Position numbers and translations under genes: made by a program. A stretch of 64,000 nucleotides of DNA from Unio delphinus (Eukaryota; Mollusca; Bivalvia; Unionida; Unionidae), in assembly GCA_029339505.1 (NCBI GenBank), contig JAQISU010000081.1:20361501-20425500 (forward strand), given 5' to 3'. This document shows positions 47,381 through 57,000 of this stretch, piece after piece (positions within the stretch are counted from its first letter, which is position 1; every line of letters starts with the position of its first letter). The notes under the pieces are model-generated. The model made no database searches and was not told where the DNA came from. It saw only the letters and a program-made list of their open reading frames with translations.

Positions 47381-47755
47381 GTCGAGTGACGACGATATCA
47401 TCAATGATAATTGCGAATATGCGGTTGATGCAATATGAAATTGAAGTAAGTAATTCTGCAGTTTACTCTGGCTGCATGATGATATCTTTTTTGCTATCCC
47501 GGTTAATATACCCCCGATTGTAGCCACCGCAGAAATGCAAATTGGAACTACGACCGGGGCAATCATTGTAACAGATGCAAGTATTATTCCGGCACCAGTA
47601 AGAACGCTTGACACCGAGTACATAATAACATCAATTGCGGTGATTCTTCGTCGGTATTTTTTTATTTTTATTTGATACTCCTCAGTGAGGGTTTTGAGTC
47701 TATTCTGAAATTCTCTGACCTGATCATAGCGACATTGCGTCGATGACAAAGTCAT
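47207..47755 (-). CDS. Two-helix membrane protein (182 aa)
   Basis: The N-terminal 40 residues are charged and helical (CRYDQVREFQNRLKTLTEEYQIKIKKYRRRI). Two hydrophobic segments follow at about 42-66 (AIDVIMYSVSSVLTGAGIIL) and 67-92 (VTMIAPVVVPICISAVATI), then a soluble helical tail ending in an Asn-rich segment. A homologue occupies the same place in element B. It may act as an inner-virion membrane-active or holin-like protein, but no function is established. Confidence 0.55.
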   Translation of the reverse strand: MTLSSTQCRYDQVREFQNRLKTLTEEYQIKIKKYRRRITAIDVIMYSVSSVLTGAGIILASVTMIAPVVVPICISAVATIGGILTGIAKKISSCSQSKLQNYLLQFHIASTAYSQLSLMISSSLDNTIISDSEFSAMVSIFDSAISKLERQHEYNNNDNTDGIRKHEPKKQNDLNNINITRL

Positions 47756-47768
47756 TGTTGTTTATTTT

Positions 47769-47799
47769 AAAAACACTAGCGTTTTCAATTGTGAAATCC
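47769..47799 (-). promoter_or_regulatory. Upstream motif of the membrane-protein gene
   Basis: The minus strand reads GGATTTCACAATTGAAAA followed by an imperfect ACGCTAGTGT palindrome, 14 bp before the ATG leader. The 18-base GGATTTCACAATTGAAAA is identical upstream of the pX-like gene (51679-51696), so it may be a shared late-gene promoter element. Confidence 0.45.
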
Positions 47800-47810
47800 G
47801 AACGATTTAG

Positions 47811-48755
47811 TTATTTACTTAAATCCGCTACGAATTCCAGATACCATGTTACTGATGCCTTAGCCAAACTTTTATCATCGGCTTTTATCGTTAACCGTTC
47901 AGTTTTATCCTTGTCGATGATCGTTGATATCACATTATTGACCCCGGATGAACTCGACGATGATATATTAAATTGAATTGGTGCTACTAGTGTTAATCGA
48001 TAAATACCTTTAACGGTTGCAGTGATATCTAATTTGTTGTTTGTAGGTGTCCACTCAAATGATCCGTGTTGGATTGTATATACTACGTTATTGGTTTTCT
48101 CATGAGGAATTTTTGTTTTTTCAATGATTGTTATCATCCTCGAAAAATCACCTTTGACGGCTTCGATGAAAGTTTTCGTCTCATCGATGGATTTTTTAAT
48201 ATCAGGGAGTTTTAGTTCAATTTTATCCAACTGGGTTCCAATAAATTTATCAATGATATTTCTACGAAATGATATAAACTGTTTTCCGTTATCTTCAATT
48301 TTAGATTCAAGTATTTTTAGTACAGCCAGAGAATTGTTTAACTCATCGTTGAGAGTTTTTAATCGATCTGTAATCGTCGAAACGAGTACACCCGGTTTGA
48401 GTTTACCCTGATCGGAAAATAACGCGATAGTATCCTCGATTGCGTTTTGTTGTTTAACCAAAATATCATCCAGAGAAATATTACTGGATTTCAATTTACC
48501 CTGATCCGAAAATAACGCAACGGTGTTCTCGATTGCGTTTTGTTGTTTAACTAAAATATCATCCAGAGAAATATTACTGGATTTCAATTTACCCTGTTTG
48601 TCCTGAAATACAACTATTTCATTGGGTTCAACACTTTCTAAATTCAACGTCTCAGCTATTTCATCTTTAATTTTTTTTGTTATATCCTTGATAGAATCAG
48701 GAGTTGCAGTGCCATCGGGTTTGGGTTTCAAAGATCTCCCCCAAATATCAATCAT
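47811..48755 (-). CDS. Repeat-containing coiled-coil protein (314 aa), possible fibre or scaffold
   Basis: Residues about 43-105 contain a 31-residue repeat (DQGKLKSSNISLDDILVKQQ, then NAIEDTIALFS) present about 2.5 times. A long helical region with heptads follows (ALNDELNNSLAVLKILESKI...). The C-terminal 80 residues are beta-rich (EWTPTNNKLDITATVKGIYRL...) and end ASVTWYLEFVADLSK. A helical stalk with a beta-rich end suits a trimeric fibre, which is an inference. Only the C-terminus survives in element B. Confidence 0.5.
   Translation of the reverse strand: MIDIWGRSLKPKPDGTATPDSIKDITKKIKDEIAETLNLESVEPNEIVVFQDKQGKLKSSNISLDDILVKQQNAIENTVALFSDQGKLKSSNISLDDILVKQQNAIEDTIALFSDQGKLKPGVLVSTITDRLKTLNDELNNSLAVLKILESKIEDNGKQFISFRRNIIDKFIGTQLDKIELKLPDIKKSIDETKTFIEAVKGDFSRMITIIEKTKIPHEKTNNVVYTIQHGSFEWTPTNNKLDITATVKGIYRLTLVAPIQFNISSSSSSGVNNVISTIIDKDKTERLTIKADDKSLAKASVTWYLEFVADLSK
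48438..48610. repeat. 93-bp in-frame tandem repeat in the coiled-coil gene
   Basis: Two nearly identical 93-bp units (GATTGCGTTTTGTTGTTTAA at 48438 and 48531), a multiple of three, with a third partial unit. Confidence 0.85.
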
Positions 48756-48779
48756 GTTATTGTAAAACTCTTTCTCTCT

Positions 48780-49205
48780 CTAAAATCGTTTTTGACGACT
48801 TCGTCGTTGCCAGCGATTGCTGGTGTAGTCATTTACGACAATATGAGGTGGTTTTCTAGATGCTGAAATAGCCTCAAGGACATTTAATACTTCACTGCCA
48901 CATATTGGTGGGTCAATCATCGTTTGTGTTGGTAGTGTAGAATACCAAGTCTTCATTGGAAGGGTTTTTATATACCGCATAAACTCTTTTGGTGGGGCTA
49001 ATCCATATGAATCGAAATAAACAATCCCACGTGGATCAATAGCGTATGCAACCCAGTGAGTTCCAGGTCCGGTGCTGTTATCTAAATTAATGATTCCGGT
49101 TTCAACGCTGTTTGGTTGATGTGGTAATTGATCTTTCATAAAGACACCTCTGAAGTTTTTAATCACTAGTTTTTTAGCCGCATCCATTAAATCAAAATTG
49201 GACAT
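48780..49205 (-). CDS. Adenain-like cysteine protease
   Basis: Predicted to cleave capsid-maturation precursors, as in adenoviruses and Polintons. From Met at 49205, the catalytic set is His50 (GTHWVAYAIDP), Asp65 (YFDSYG), Gln94 (LPTQ) and Cys102 (PPICGSEVLNVLEA), in the order of the adenain/ULP1 clan. The frame is open upstream to 49289, overlapping the pVI-like gene. I prefer 49205 because the element B homologue starts at the same MSNFDL and this leaves a 38-bp gap. It ends in a basic RWQRRSRQKRF tail. Confidence 0.85.
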   Translation of the reverse strand: MSNFDLMDAAKKLVIKNFRGVFMKDQLPHQPNSVETGIINLDNSTGPGTHWVAYAIDPRGIVYFDSYGLAPPKEFMRYIKTLPMKTWYSTLPTQTMIDPPICGSEVLNVLEAISASRKPPHIVVNDYTSNRWQRRSRQKRF

Positions 49206-49243
49206 AGGAACCATCGAAGATTTGGGAACTATAGGTTCCTGAA

Positions 49244-49723
49244 TTAATAAATCGTTCCTGGTAGTCTTAGACCCTTTCCGCTGTACCACGAATACGGGGT
49301 TCCTGGTAGTCTTAGACCCAATCCGTGAACGGATCGTCCCTTTTTTTTATATCCTTTCCCAGTTGCCTTCTTTAGTGCCATTCCTGCTGCAGTACCAACG
49401 GCTCCTAACGCTGCCGCTTTAGCCACCGCTGGGGCTGCTGCTGCAATCAATGCTGGAATCGCAGCTAACAACGGAAATATACCGCCTGTTTTAATCATAT
49501 TTTTGATAGCAGCCGCAGAAAGAGTAATCTGAACACCTTTTTTGGCTGCAAGTGCATCATTGAAATGTTTCACCTGACGAGTTGTCAGTGATAATTTATT
49601 TGCACCACCAGTCATTTGATTAGGTTTCAACGTGATTGTGGTTCCACATTTTTTAGCTGATTCCGATTGCAATTTTTTTAATTGACCGGGAGTTAACGTA
49701 ACACTAATAACACTATATGACAT
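49244..49723 (-). CDS. pVI-like virion protein with hydrophobic centre and basic tail (159 aa)
   Basis: The N-terminus MSYSVISVTLTPGQLKKLQ is followed by two LTxxQxxxFNxAL-like helical motifs. The hydrophobic Ala-rich part (GGIFPLLAAIPALIAAAAPA) spans residues 93-130, and the C-terminus GLRLPGTPYSWYSGKGLRLP repeats a GLRLPGT unit after a Lys-rich stretch. The arrangement recalls adenovirus pVI-type membrane-lytic cementing proteins, and the GLRLPG repeats could be protease sites. Family assignment is by analogy and gene order (capsid, then VI-like, then protease). Confidence 0.55.
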   Translation of the reverse strand: MSYSVISVTLTPGQLKKLQSESAKKCGTTITLKPNQMTGGANKLSLTTRQVKHFNDALAAKKGVQITLSAAAIKNMIKTGGIFPLLAAIPALIAAAAPAVAKAAALGAVGTAAGMALKKATGKGYKKKGRSVHGLGLRLPGTPYSWYSGKGLRLPGTIY

Positions 49724-49763
49724 TATACATAATAGATTGATTCTAAATCGTTTACAATTTCAA

Positions 49764-51161
49764 TTACATGTTTTCTACTGGGGCATCTACCACTCTCATT
49801 CTTCCACCAACACCTTCAAGTAGCATTGATTTGTCGCTGAGAATGACAGCAACCGCTCTATAATTAGCAATAGCACCACGAGTCACATTAGCTCTAAAGT
49901 GTATATCAACGACGGACTGTCTTGTTAAATCGAGATGTTCCAGTGAGAAGTAATAGATCGGATACAGATTTTTAAAATCATATTGTGATATTTGCAAACC
50001 AGTATCGACATTTTGATCGCGTGCCATAAATGACAACAGACGATGATACACGCGTGCAATATGATTTTCTGTGTAATTAAGTTGTATATCCTCGGATGGT
50101 TCCTGTTGGCCGTTTATTCTCAGTGAGATGTCTTTCACACCTAACTGATCAAATATCATATGACTGAAACGTTGATCGCCAACTCGTGTGTTATCCTGTA
50201 ACGCTACGAATATATGACGTGGCGCAGCAACGCCTTGTTTTGATGCTAGATTCCACGTGAATAACCCGTTCAGATTTGATTGTTTCACATCTGTACTCAC
50301 GGTTAGCCAACTCAACAACGACTTTCCTCCTTGGTCCATAAATGATAGTAATCGTTCTTCTGCGGTGATTGCTGGAGTCAACACTGGCATCCACAATGAT
50401 ATTTTTGTTAAATTGACTTTACCGGCATCAGCATTGGGATTTGCAGCATCTGCTGGAATCCTCCAGATTGCGTCGTTATCATCACTCTTTCGTACAAGCG
50501 ATACTGTATGCTTCGCCCCATAAATAACTTTTCGGACGTTTCTACAGAATCCAAATATGTGATGCAGTGGAATCGCGCATGAAAATGATTTACGCGCTCC
50601 TTGGAACATTGAAATACGTGTTGCAGCTCCTAGATTGAAGTTAGGATCGTTGTTTATAATCATATTCTCGACATCAACATTAGCAGCACCAGCATTATTC
50701 TGTGGTCGTCTTATAATAAATTGATTTCCTCCAGCGGTATTTTTAACATCCTTTGCAAACATCATAGAGGGTCCTGCTGATCTTGTATAATCATCGGAAT
50801 ATCTCGCTAACCCGATTATTGTTGTAGCCACATCAACGTCACGATCTATGGACTCAATTTCTTTTCCATCGATGAGGTATCTAGCACTCTCAAATAACGC
50901 CATAATACCATTATTGACAAAACCGACTTGAGTACCAGCTGGATACTCTGTATCATTTGTTCTTATAATCTCTCCTTCGATTTCGATAAACGCTTCACAG
51001 GGCAAAAAATATTTACTGGTATCATGGACTTGAAGTTCAATTCGCGATCGACTATTTGCGTCTATTGCATGATAAGCGTAATATTGATAATCGCGTACAG
51101 AATCATCCTTGCCAACTGGGGCGTCTATATCAAACGCCGGATCATGTGATTTTTTGAACAT
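49764..51161 (-). CDS. Major capsid protein, double-jelly-roll type (465 aa)
   Basis: Main shell protein of the putative particle. Key blocks: RDYQYYAYHAIDANSRSRIEL near the N-terminus, GLARYSDDYTRSAGPSMMFAKD at about 120-145, FMDQGGKSLLSW mid-protein, SFMARDQNVDTGLQISQYDF and LYPIYYFSLEHLDLTRQSVVD near 415. The last block matches the YPxYxFDL motif of invertebrate Polinton capsid proteins annotated as F54H12.2-like. The length is within the usual 450-650 range. It is followed by the pVI-like gene and protease on the same strand. It is intact here and frameshifted in element B. Confidence 0.85.
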   Translation of the reverse strand: MFKKSHDPAFDIDAPVGKDDSVRDYQYYAYHAIDANSRSRIELQVHDTSKYFLPCEAFIEIEGEIIRTNDTEYPAGTQVGFVNNGIMALFESARYLIDGKEIESIDRDVDVATTIIGLARYSDDYTRSAGPSMMFAKDVKNTAGGNQFIIRRPQNNAGAANVDVENMIINNDPNFNLGAATRISMFQGARKSFSCAIPLHHIFGFCRNVRKVIYGAKHTVSLVRKSDDNDAIWRIPADAANPNADAGKVNLTKISLWMPVLTPAITAEERLLSFMDQGGKSLLSWLTVSTDVKQSNLNGLFTWNLASKQGVAAPRHIFVALQDNTRVGDQRFSHMIFDQLGVKDISLRINGQQEPSEDIQLNYTENHIARVYHRLLSFMARDQNVDTGLQISQYDFKNLYPIYYFSLEHLDLTRQSVVDIHFRANVTRGAIANYRAVAVILSDKSMLLEGVGGRMRVVDAPVENM

Positions 51162-51183
51162 TTTATTCTATTTATCAGAGTCT

Positions 51184-51223
51184 AAATCGTAAAAATCCGT
51201 AGGATTTTCATCATAAACGATTT
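51184..51223. promoter_or_regulatory. Nested inverted repeat upstream of the capsid gene
   Basis: AAATCGT...ACGATTT encloses AAAATCCGTAGGATTTT. It occupies most of the 62-bp gap between the pX-like stop and the capsid ATG. It could act as a terminator-like hairpin or promoter element. Confidence 0.4.
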
Positions 51224-51658
51224 TCATCGACGTAGTTTTTTAAAGCCGCTTCCTGCTATCATATTTGCAATATTGCTTTGGTCCCCTTGATTTACCATCG
51301 ACGCTAATTTTTCGTCTACTGCGTTATTTATAATTCTACTAACACTTGCAGGCATTTCCGCTGTAGACGGTAACGGTTTCTTTTTTCGTGATTTCACTAA
51401 TGATGTTAATTTATTCTTCGCAGTTGAAAACGCTTTTCCAGCAAAATCTCCAACAGCACTAATACCCTTATCACGAATAACTTCAATTGCTTTCATTCCT
51501 AGTTGTTTAGCCAACGGCATCACTTTTGGAGCCATTCTCGCAAATAACCCCGCAATGGTATTGCCTAAACCATCTCCGTAGTATGCTCTATAAACTGGAA
51601 ACCGTGAATTAACTACGTAGACGGGGGTTGGTTTATCATGATTGTAGTGTATGATCAT
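51224..51658 (-). CDS. pX/core-like virion protein (144 aa)
   Basis: The N-terminal VVNSRFPVYRAYYGDGLGNT precedes an amphipathic region IAGLFARMAPKVMPLAKQLG, then GDFAGKAFSTAK and a basic KSRKKK stretch. Gly-rich start, R-x-x-P helix and GDxAGK match the small protein that commonly precedes the capsid gene in animal Polinton-like elements, probably a DNA-condensing or membrane-active core protein. Element B lacks it. Confidence 0.55.
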   Translation of the reverse strand: MIIHYNHDKPTPVYVVNSRFPVYRAYYGDGLGNTIAGLFARMAPKVMPLAKQLGMKAIEVIRDKGISAVGDFAGKAFSTAKNKLTSLVKSRKKKPLPSTAEMPASVSRIINNAVDEKLASMVNQGDQSNIANMIAGSGFKKLRR

Positions 51659-51718
51659 TATTTGAAATCAGAAACCATTTTTCAATTGTGAAATCCTTCG
51701 GATTTCCACGCTAGCGTT
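51659..51718 (-). promoter_or_regulatory. Shared 5' leader and palindromes of the pX-like gene
   Basis: Directly before the ATG the minus strand reads CAATTGAAAAATGGTTTCTG then ATTTCAAATA. Nearly the same leader precedes the 342-residue gene. Upstream are two palindromes: GAAATCCTTCGGATTTC (51690-51706) and ACGCTAGCGT (51708-51717). Confidence 0.5.
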
Positions 51719-51736
51719 TTTATTCAGTCTCGGTGA

Positions 51737-52732
51737 TTAATCACTGTGATACCCACTTTCCACTAACTCGTCAATGAAATCTCGATATGTTTTGATATCC
51801 ATGATACCGCCGGCAAATAACCGTCTACAGATATCAGCTGCTTCATTAATTATTTCCGGTGAGTTATTTCCAGCTCGGAAACCTCCTACAAGAACTTCTA
51901 ATCGTGATATATCATTGATAACACTACCAGGGCATGAAACGCTAGCGTTTTCACTCTTTGAGTTTCCACTGGAATCTTGCAATCCACTTCCGCTATAACC
52001 AGTTGCTTCATCCTGTTTTTCTAAATCGGCTTCTTGTAATAAATAATCAAGAAAATCATCATCAGGTGGTAGTTGTTTTTTTTTAGGTGAAAAAGATATT
52101 TTCTTTGCAGGTTGCTGTCGCCGCCTTTGCAATTTTGGCGGTTTTTGTTGTTGTTTAAACTCTTCGTATTGTTTATACACTATACCCACTGCATTGATAT
52201 ATTGAATATATGATGCACTATCCTTCTTAATTCTACCTGTCTTTTCAGTTTTGATTTTGTAGAATATATCAGCCCAGTGAGTTATATTTCTAACAAACTT
52301 ATGATATTCTGGTTTCAACATATTTTTCCTGTTTTCATAATTCGTAACAACAAGCTCAGGAATTCCTGTTGGATCAGTCTTATTAATTTCTGCTAACCCC
52401 GCCTCGTTAAATATCACGCGTAAATCATCAACTGTTCTTTTTGATTCTATTTGTTCTATTTGTTCTGTTTGTTCAGTTTTCGCTGTTATTTTTTCGAGTT
52501 CACCGATAACAGATTTTCCCGTCTCGGGAACATCTCCCAGTATAGCACGCTCTATCCCCTTCGTTGCTGTGGTTACTGGTTTAAACAATTCTTCGGATCC
52601 CATAGCAAAATCAGTCTGAAGACTCTGTCGTTGTTGTAGTTTATTCCGTACAGAGTCACGAATTGGTACAAATCTCCTGATTGCATCCAGTCGTTCACGA
52701 GCCAATCGGGTTGTTAATGCTTCATTGACCAT
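51737..52732 (-). CDS. Core/minor capsid-type protein, first of the structural block (about 331 aa)
   Basis: The start is taken at 52732 (MVNEALTTRLARER) because the element B homologue starts at the equivalent Met and the conserved leader abuts it. An upstream in-frame ATG at 52765 exists. The middle is charged, with KPEYHKFVRNITHWADIFYKI and a Gln/Lys/Arg-rich basic stretch (KPPKLQRRRQQPAKKISFSP). The C-terminal RLEVLVGGFRAGNNSPEIIN then DICRRLFAGGIM is a conserved ending of proteins next to Polinton capsid genes. A palindrome-encoded NASVS lies inside a Ser-rich linker. Function unknown. Confidence 0.6.
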   Translation of the reverse strand: MVNEALTTRLARERLDAIRRFVPIRDSVRNKLQQRQSLQTDFAMGSEELFKPVTTATKGIERAILGDVPETGKSVIGELEKITAKTEQTEQIEQIESKRTVDDLRVIFNEAGLAEINKTDPTGIPELVVTNYENRKNMLKPEYHKFVRNITHWADIFYKIKTEKTGRIKKDSASYIQYINAVGIVYKQYEEFKQQQKPPKLQRRRQQPAKKISFSPKKKQLPPDDDFLDYLLQEADLEKQDEATGYSGSGLQDSSGNSKSENASVSCPGSVINDISRLEVLVGGFRAGNNSPEIINEAADICRRLFAGGIMDIKTYRDFIDELVESGYHSD

Positions 52733-52768
52733 TATTTGAAATCGCAAACAATTTTTCAATTGCAAAAC
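52733..52768 (-). promoter_or_regulatory. Shared 5' leader of the 342-residue gene
   Basis: GCAATTGAAAAATTGTTTGC then GATTTCAAATA ends at the ATG. It aligns base for base with the leader of the pX-like gene at 51659-51692 with about five differences in 33. Confidence 0.5.
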
Positions 52769-52825
52769 AATTTTTCAATCCAACCTAACACGATCGTGGA
52801 AGTGTTTTAACATCTCTATCAATGA

Positions 52826-52877
52826 TGGCGAAAGTGTGGAAATCCTTATAAAAATAAAAAATATCACACTTTCGCCA
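52826..52877. terminator. 13-bp-stem hairpin between structural block and 118-residue ORF
   Basis: TGGCGAAAGTGTG and its exact inverse CACACTTTCGCCA are 26 bases apart, in the 280-bp gap between the two genes. It may be a processing or termination structure or a remnant palindromic insertion. Confidence 0.4.
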
Positions 52878-53015
52878 CTTTTCCATTGATCAATCCGAAC
52901 CAGCCATCAATTTTTTATTCACTGATTTCAACAGTTTTGATCAAAAAATGCTAAAAAAAAATTAAAATCTCTATGAGGGACGGTCACAATCAAATAATGA
53001 TAAATGGTTGGTCAA

Positions 53016-53372
53016 TCAAAATTGTTCATTTTCTTGAATTAACGCCCGTAGGTTTCTAACTTTAGAATTAACCTCCTTTTTCAATTCGTATTCGTACCCC
53101 AATTCTTTTCGTATTCGTTCTACGATGGTATACAACGGAGCGAACACACTTACGTCACTGGAAAATGCGAGAGAGTCCTTAATAGAATTCTGAATTCTTT
53201 TGATGAGCGCATACTTCTTTGGTAGCATATATTTATTGTTGTTAACTCCGTATTCTATATCCTGAAAATCAGACATGATTTGATCAGGATTTAACCCATC
53301 TGATAGTTCAATATCCCAACCTTTCAATTTTGAAATCTCGGATATGATGCTATTCATGTTTTCAGAATTCAT
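53016..53372 (-). CDS. Unrecognised helical protein (118 aa)
   Basis: Starts MNSENMNSIISEISKLKGW, predicted mostly helical and mixed charge, with LPKKYALIKRIQNSIKDSL and VERIRKELGYEYELKKEVNS near the end. No motif is recognised. It lies between the HNH gene and the structural block on the same strand. Element B has nothing similar. It is plausible as a small accessory gene. Confidence 0.45.
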   Translation of the reverse strand: MNSENMNSIISEISKLKGWDIELSDGLNPDQIMSDFQDIEYGVNNNKYMLPKKYALIKRIQNSIKDSLAFSSDVSVFAPLYTIVERIRKELGYEYELKKEVNSKVRNLRALIQENEQF

Positions 53373-53416
53373 TATTCTATAATAATGATATATTTCTAAA
53401 TGAAAAATATGACGTA

Positions 53417-53908
53417 TTAGACATAACTAAATTGAATTTTCTGTCCGCTCTTTTTTGAAATAGCCGATCGACAAACCCCCTCTGCAACATATCGTACTGA
53501 GGGTCTACAAATATTGAAATACTTGCCGGCTTCATATATTGATTTAAATACTTTTTCTTCGTTAGTTATTGTATTCAAAGATTTCACAGGTCTCGCTTTT
53601 TTCGAGTATTTCCCAGTCCTTCCTCGTTTGGTATTCTCACTATGTGTGATTGCTTGAAGATTTGATAAGGAATTGTTCTTCGGATTAGAATCAATATGAT
53701 CAATAACAAAACCATCTTTGATCAATCCATGGAAACATTCATACACGAAACGATGATTGTAATATTTCTTCTTTCCAACAGTAAAGAACAAATACCCCAT
53801 ACCATTATCCCACCCAACTGGGTTCTTCAGTCTACGGTTTCTTACAACACCATCACTGGATGCTTCATAATTTGTACTCACTGGGTGTGGTCTGAATTCC
53901 TGGTTCAT
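53417..53908 (-). CDS. NUMOD/HNH homing-endonuclease-like protein (163 aa)
   Basis: The N-terminal NUMOD4-like part (YEASSDGVVRNRRLKNP) is followed by an HNH core: HRFVYECFHG, VIDHIDSNPKNNSLSNLQAI and THSENTKRG with the H..N..N pattern. A C-terminal NUMOD1-like helix-turn-helix part (VFKSIYEAGKYFNICRPSVR) binds DNA. Such free-standing endonucleases occur in phages, giant viruses and virophages. It is found only in element A, between the two gene blocks, so it may be a separate selfish insertion. Confidence 0.8.
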   Translation of the reverse strand: MNQEFRPHPVSTNYEASSDGVVRNRRLKNPVGWDNGMGYLFFTVGKKKYYNHRFVYECFHGLIKDGFVIDHIDSNPKNNSLSNLQAITHSENTKRGRTGKYSKKARPVKSLNTITNEEKVFKSIYEAGKYFNICRPSVRYVAEGVCRSAISKKSGQKIQFSYV

Positions 53909-54005
53909 TCGTATACTATACTATTTGTCTAATTCATTGACTGATCCATTTGCAGTGATTCATTATATAAAAATCTTTCATTTAGACACTTGTTTTTAGT
54001 ATAGC
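53909..54005 (+). promoter_or_regulatory. Divergent promoter region with TATA-like box before the polymerase gene
   Basis: TATATAAAA at 53964-53972, about 34 bp before the polymerase ATG at 54006. The region also separates it from the HNH gene on the opposite strand. Confidence 0.5.
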
Positions 54006-57000
54006 ATGATGGAGTTCAAGAGATTGACTTCGAGAAATGCTAAATTTAATGCTGATAGAGAGTTTAAGAGATTATTGAAAATCAGTCCTAGATTTAATCT
54101 CGATAGACCCAAAAAACGTAACAAACGTCCAAGAGACGGAAACATGAAAGAGTTTAAGAGATTATTGAAAATCAGTCCTAGATTTAATCTCGATAGACCC
54201 AAAAAACGTAACAAACGTCCAAGAGACGGAAACATGAAAGAGTTTAAGAGATTATTGAAAATCAGTCCTAGATTTAATCTCGATAGACCCAAAAAACGTA
54301 ACAAAATCAATCCTAGATTTAATCGCGATAAACCCAAAATCCTTCGGATTTCAAAAACGTCCAAGAGAGATTACCCCTGGAAAGATGCTCAATTCAATCT
54401 CGATATAGTTTCTAATACACCAAAGAATACAATTCTTGATAAAGCCATGATTAGTAAAATCAGAGACTGTTTTAATGAATTTAAGCGTGATGGAGCATCT
54501 TATTGTTGGTCAACATTTCGAATTGATGGTGTTGTTGATGCTACCATGAATGATGAAAAAGCAGCAGTGATAATTTCACGTGTTGGGGAAAAACGGCATT
54601 TTTTCCGAATCAAATTCATTATCGAAGTCGAAGGCAAATGGATTATTAAGGATAAATTTGAACCAATCCTCAAGAATAAAAAAGCTGTCATTGTGAGTAG
54701 AGATTCCAAACCAGGGATTCTAACCGGCATTGATAAACCATACTACGAAAGATCTTATCCCGTAACAGCAATGGTTTATGGGATATATCCGTTAAATGAT
54801 AAACCCGATATCGCAAAACTAGCTCCTATGAAATATTCGTCAGGGCTTAATTGTGTAGCAGAACGAATACTAGAACACTTCACAAATGCATCCCGAGGAA
54901 ATAAACTAACTGATCTGCGACGTAGGAAAATAACCGAGTGGGAACTGACAGTGAAACAGCATGGTGCAAAGATTTCTGATATAGCTAAATTAGAAACATC
55001 ATTACGATTCCCAATAACCGTTATGACGATAACCGGAGAGGTTTTATACGAACCGAAATATAACAAAAATGGAGCACCAATACAGATTATTGATCATAAC
55101 AAACACGCGTGGACACCTGCGGTAACAATATTTCCACGAGAACGAACCGTGAAATATATCCCTAAGGAGTTCGTCGGGGATGTTTTCTATGAAGAGAAAT
55201 TATTCGATGCTATTCATATGTTGTGTAAAGATGATCCTGTGTCAGTGTGGTTACTTAGAAGTGATGAAGAATTCGATCAATTTGTAAAACCAAATGGTGA
55301 ATTATATCGCATTGAAGAATTAGATAACAGAATGAGAAAAATCGCTAGTGATTTTTCACCGCAGAATTCCCATGAAAAACTACTCACGGATAGTTTTACT
55401 ATTCCATCAGTGGTAGCTCACTTCGCAAGAGAAAAAAACTCATGGCGTCCAACACGAAATGATTTTCTCGAGGATGTTAAATTGAGTTGCGTCGAATTCG
55501 GTCATGGAGGACTGTGGAATACGAAATACTCACGTGATGGTATGATTTCAATTGATATATCCGCGTGTTATCCCGGAAGTTTTCTCGGGTATGGGGAATG
55601 CGCTGAGTACTTCAAACGATTTGGACACCCCACGCATGAAATGACTCGTGTTGCGATTAATGGACCATTGCCTGATTTTGATTTAACCGGATTCGCTCGT
55701 GTGATATCATTTGAATTAGCTACAGGGTTACATCCGTGTAGTTATGTTTGGCTCGGTAGACACCTATCTGAAAAACACTGGATGCCAATAGTGCTATTGA
55801 GATATATGATTGATTGTGGTATGCTAATATCGTTGATTGTTTCCGATGCTATTATATGCTATCGAGCTCAGAAAGAAGTTTGGCTACCACAACCCAATCT
55901 AGATAGAATAATCAACGAACTACGAAAACAGTTTCCAGATTTCAGTGAAGAAGAAATAATAAATTGGTCTAAGAAGTTATTTGAAATTAAAAAAGAACAA
56001 GCAAAAGATCTCGGAAGAAGAATAATCGGTAAATTTACCCAGGGTGGACGATACGATAACGCAAAATATTCTTCGCGGTTGATCATAGATGTCGCTGAAT
56101 ACGATTTTATTGTAGCGGATTTAATGAAACAGGGAAAACTTGTATCCCGTAAGGATGCTTTTCTATCCAATGGTGAGAAATTAGGTACGGTTGTTACCTA
56201 CTGTGATGGATATAATTCCCAGTACACACATTTGAGAAGTTCAATGCTAGCCTATGCTTCTATTAATCTATTTTCGATGATAAATAGATTTCCTAATACC
56301 GCGGTTAGAGTAGCCACTGATTCGATGTATATACACAATAAGTACAAATCAGCTGTAGCGGCATTCACAGATCCCGAAGAAAATTGGGGGCGTTGGCGAT
56401 TTAAAAAGGAGATGCTACATGAGTATTGTGAATCCGCAGACGTTGCCATGGATGATAAATATATTTGTTGTAACCGTATTGAAATTCAATCAGAATTTTC
56501 TAATGCACCACCGGTATCTGATCCAATATGTAGATATAAGACAGTTTATTTAAACGGTTGTGGTGGGTCAGGAAAGACAACTCGTGCAATTGAATTATTT
56601 CGTGGTGGTGGAAATACTTGTATTTCTACTAACATGATTGTGCTAACACCGACTCACAGACTCGCCAGAGAGATGATACAACGAGGGGTAAATGCTTGCA
56701 CTTACCACAGTTTCTTTCGATGGAAGGGTGACAAATGGACTCCTGAGCGTATGGGTGATAAATTCATTCCTGAAATCATAATTTGGGATGAAATATGCAC
56801 AGTGTCATTAGATGTATTAAAAACATTTCTTGAGTGGTTGTTAACCAAAAACACAAAAGTCGTCATGTGCGGGGATCAAGGCCAACCACCACCATTTGTC
56901 GGTGCATCTCCACATGAATGGCTAAAGGGTTTTGTAGACTACTATGAAGAAATCACCACTGATTATAGATCACTTGATGAACGATTACGCGAGTTCAAAG

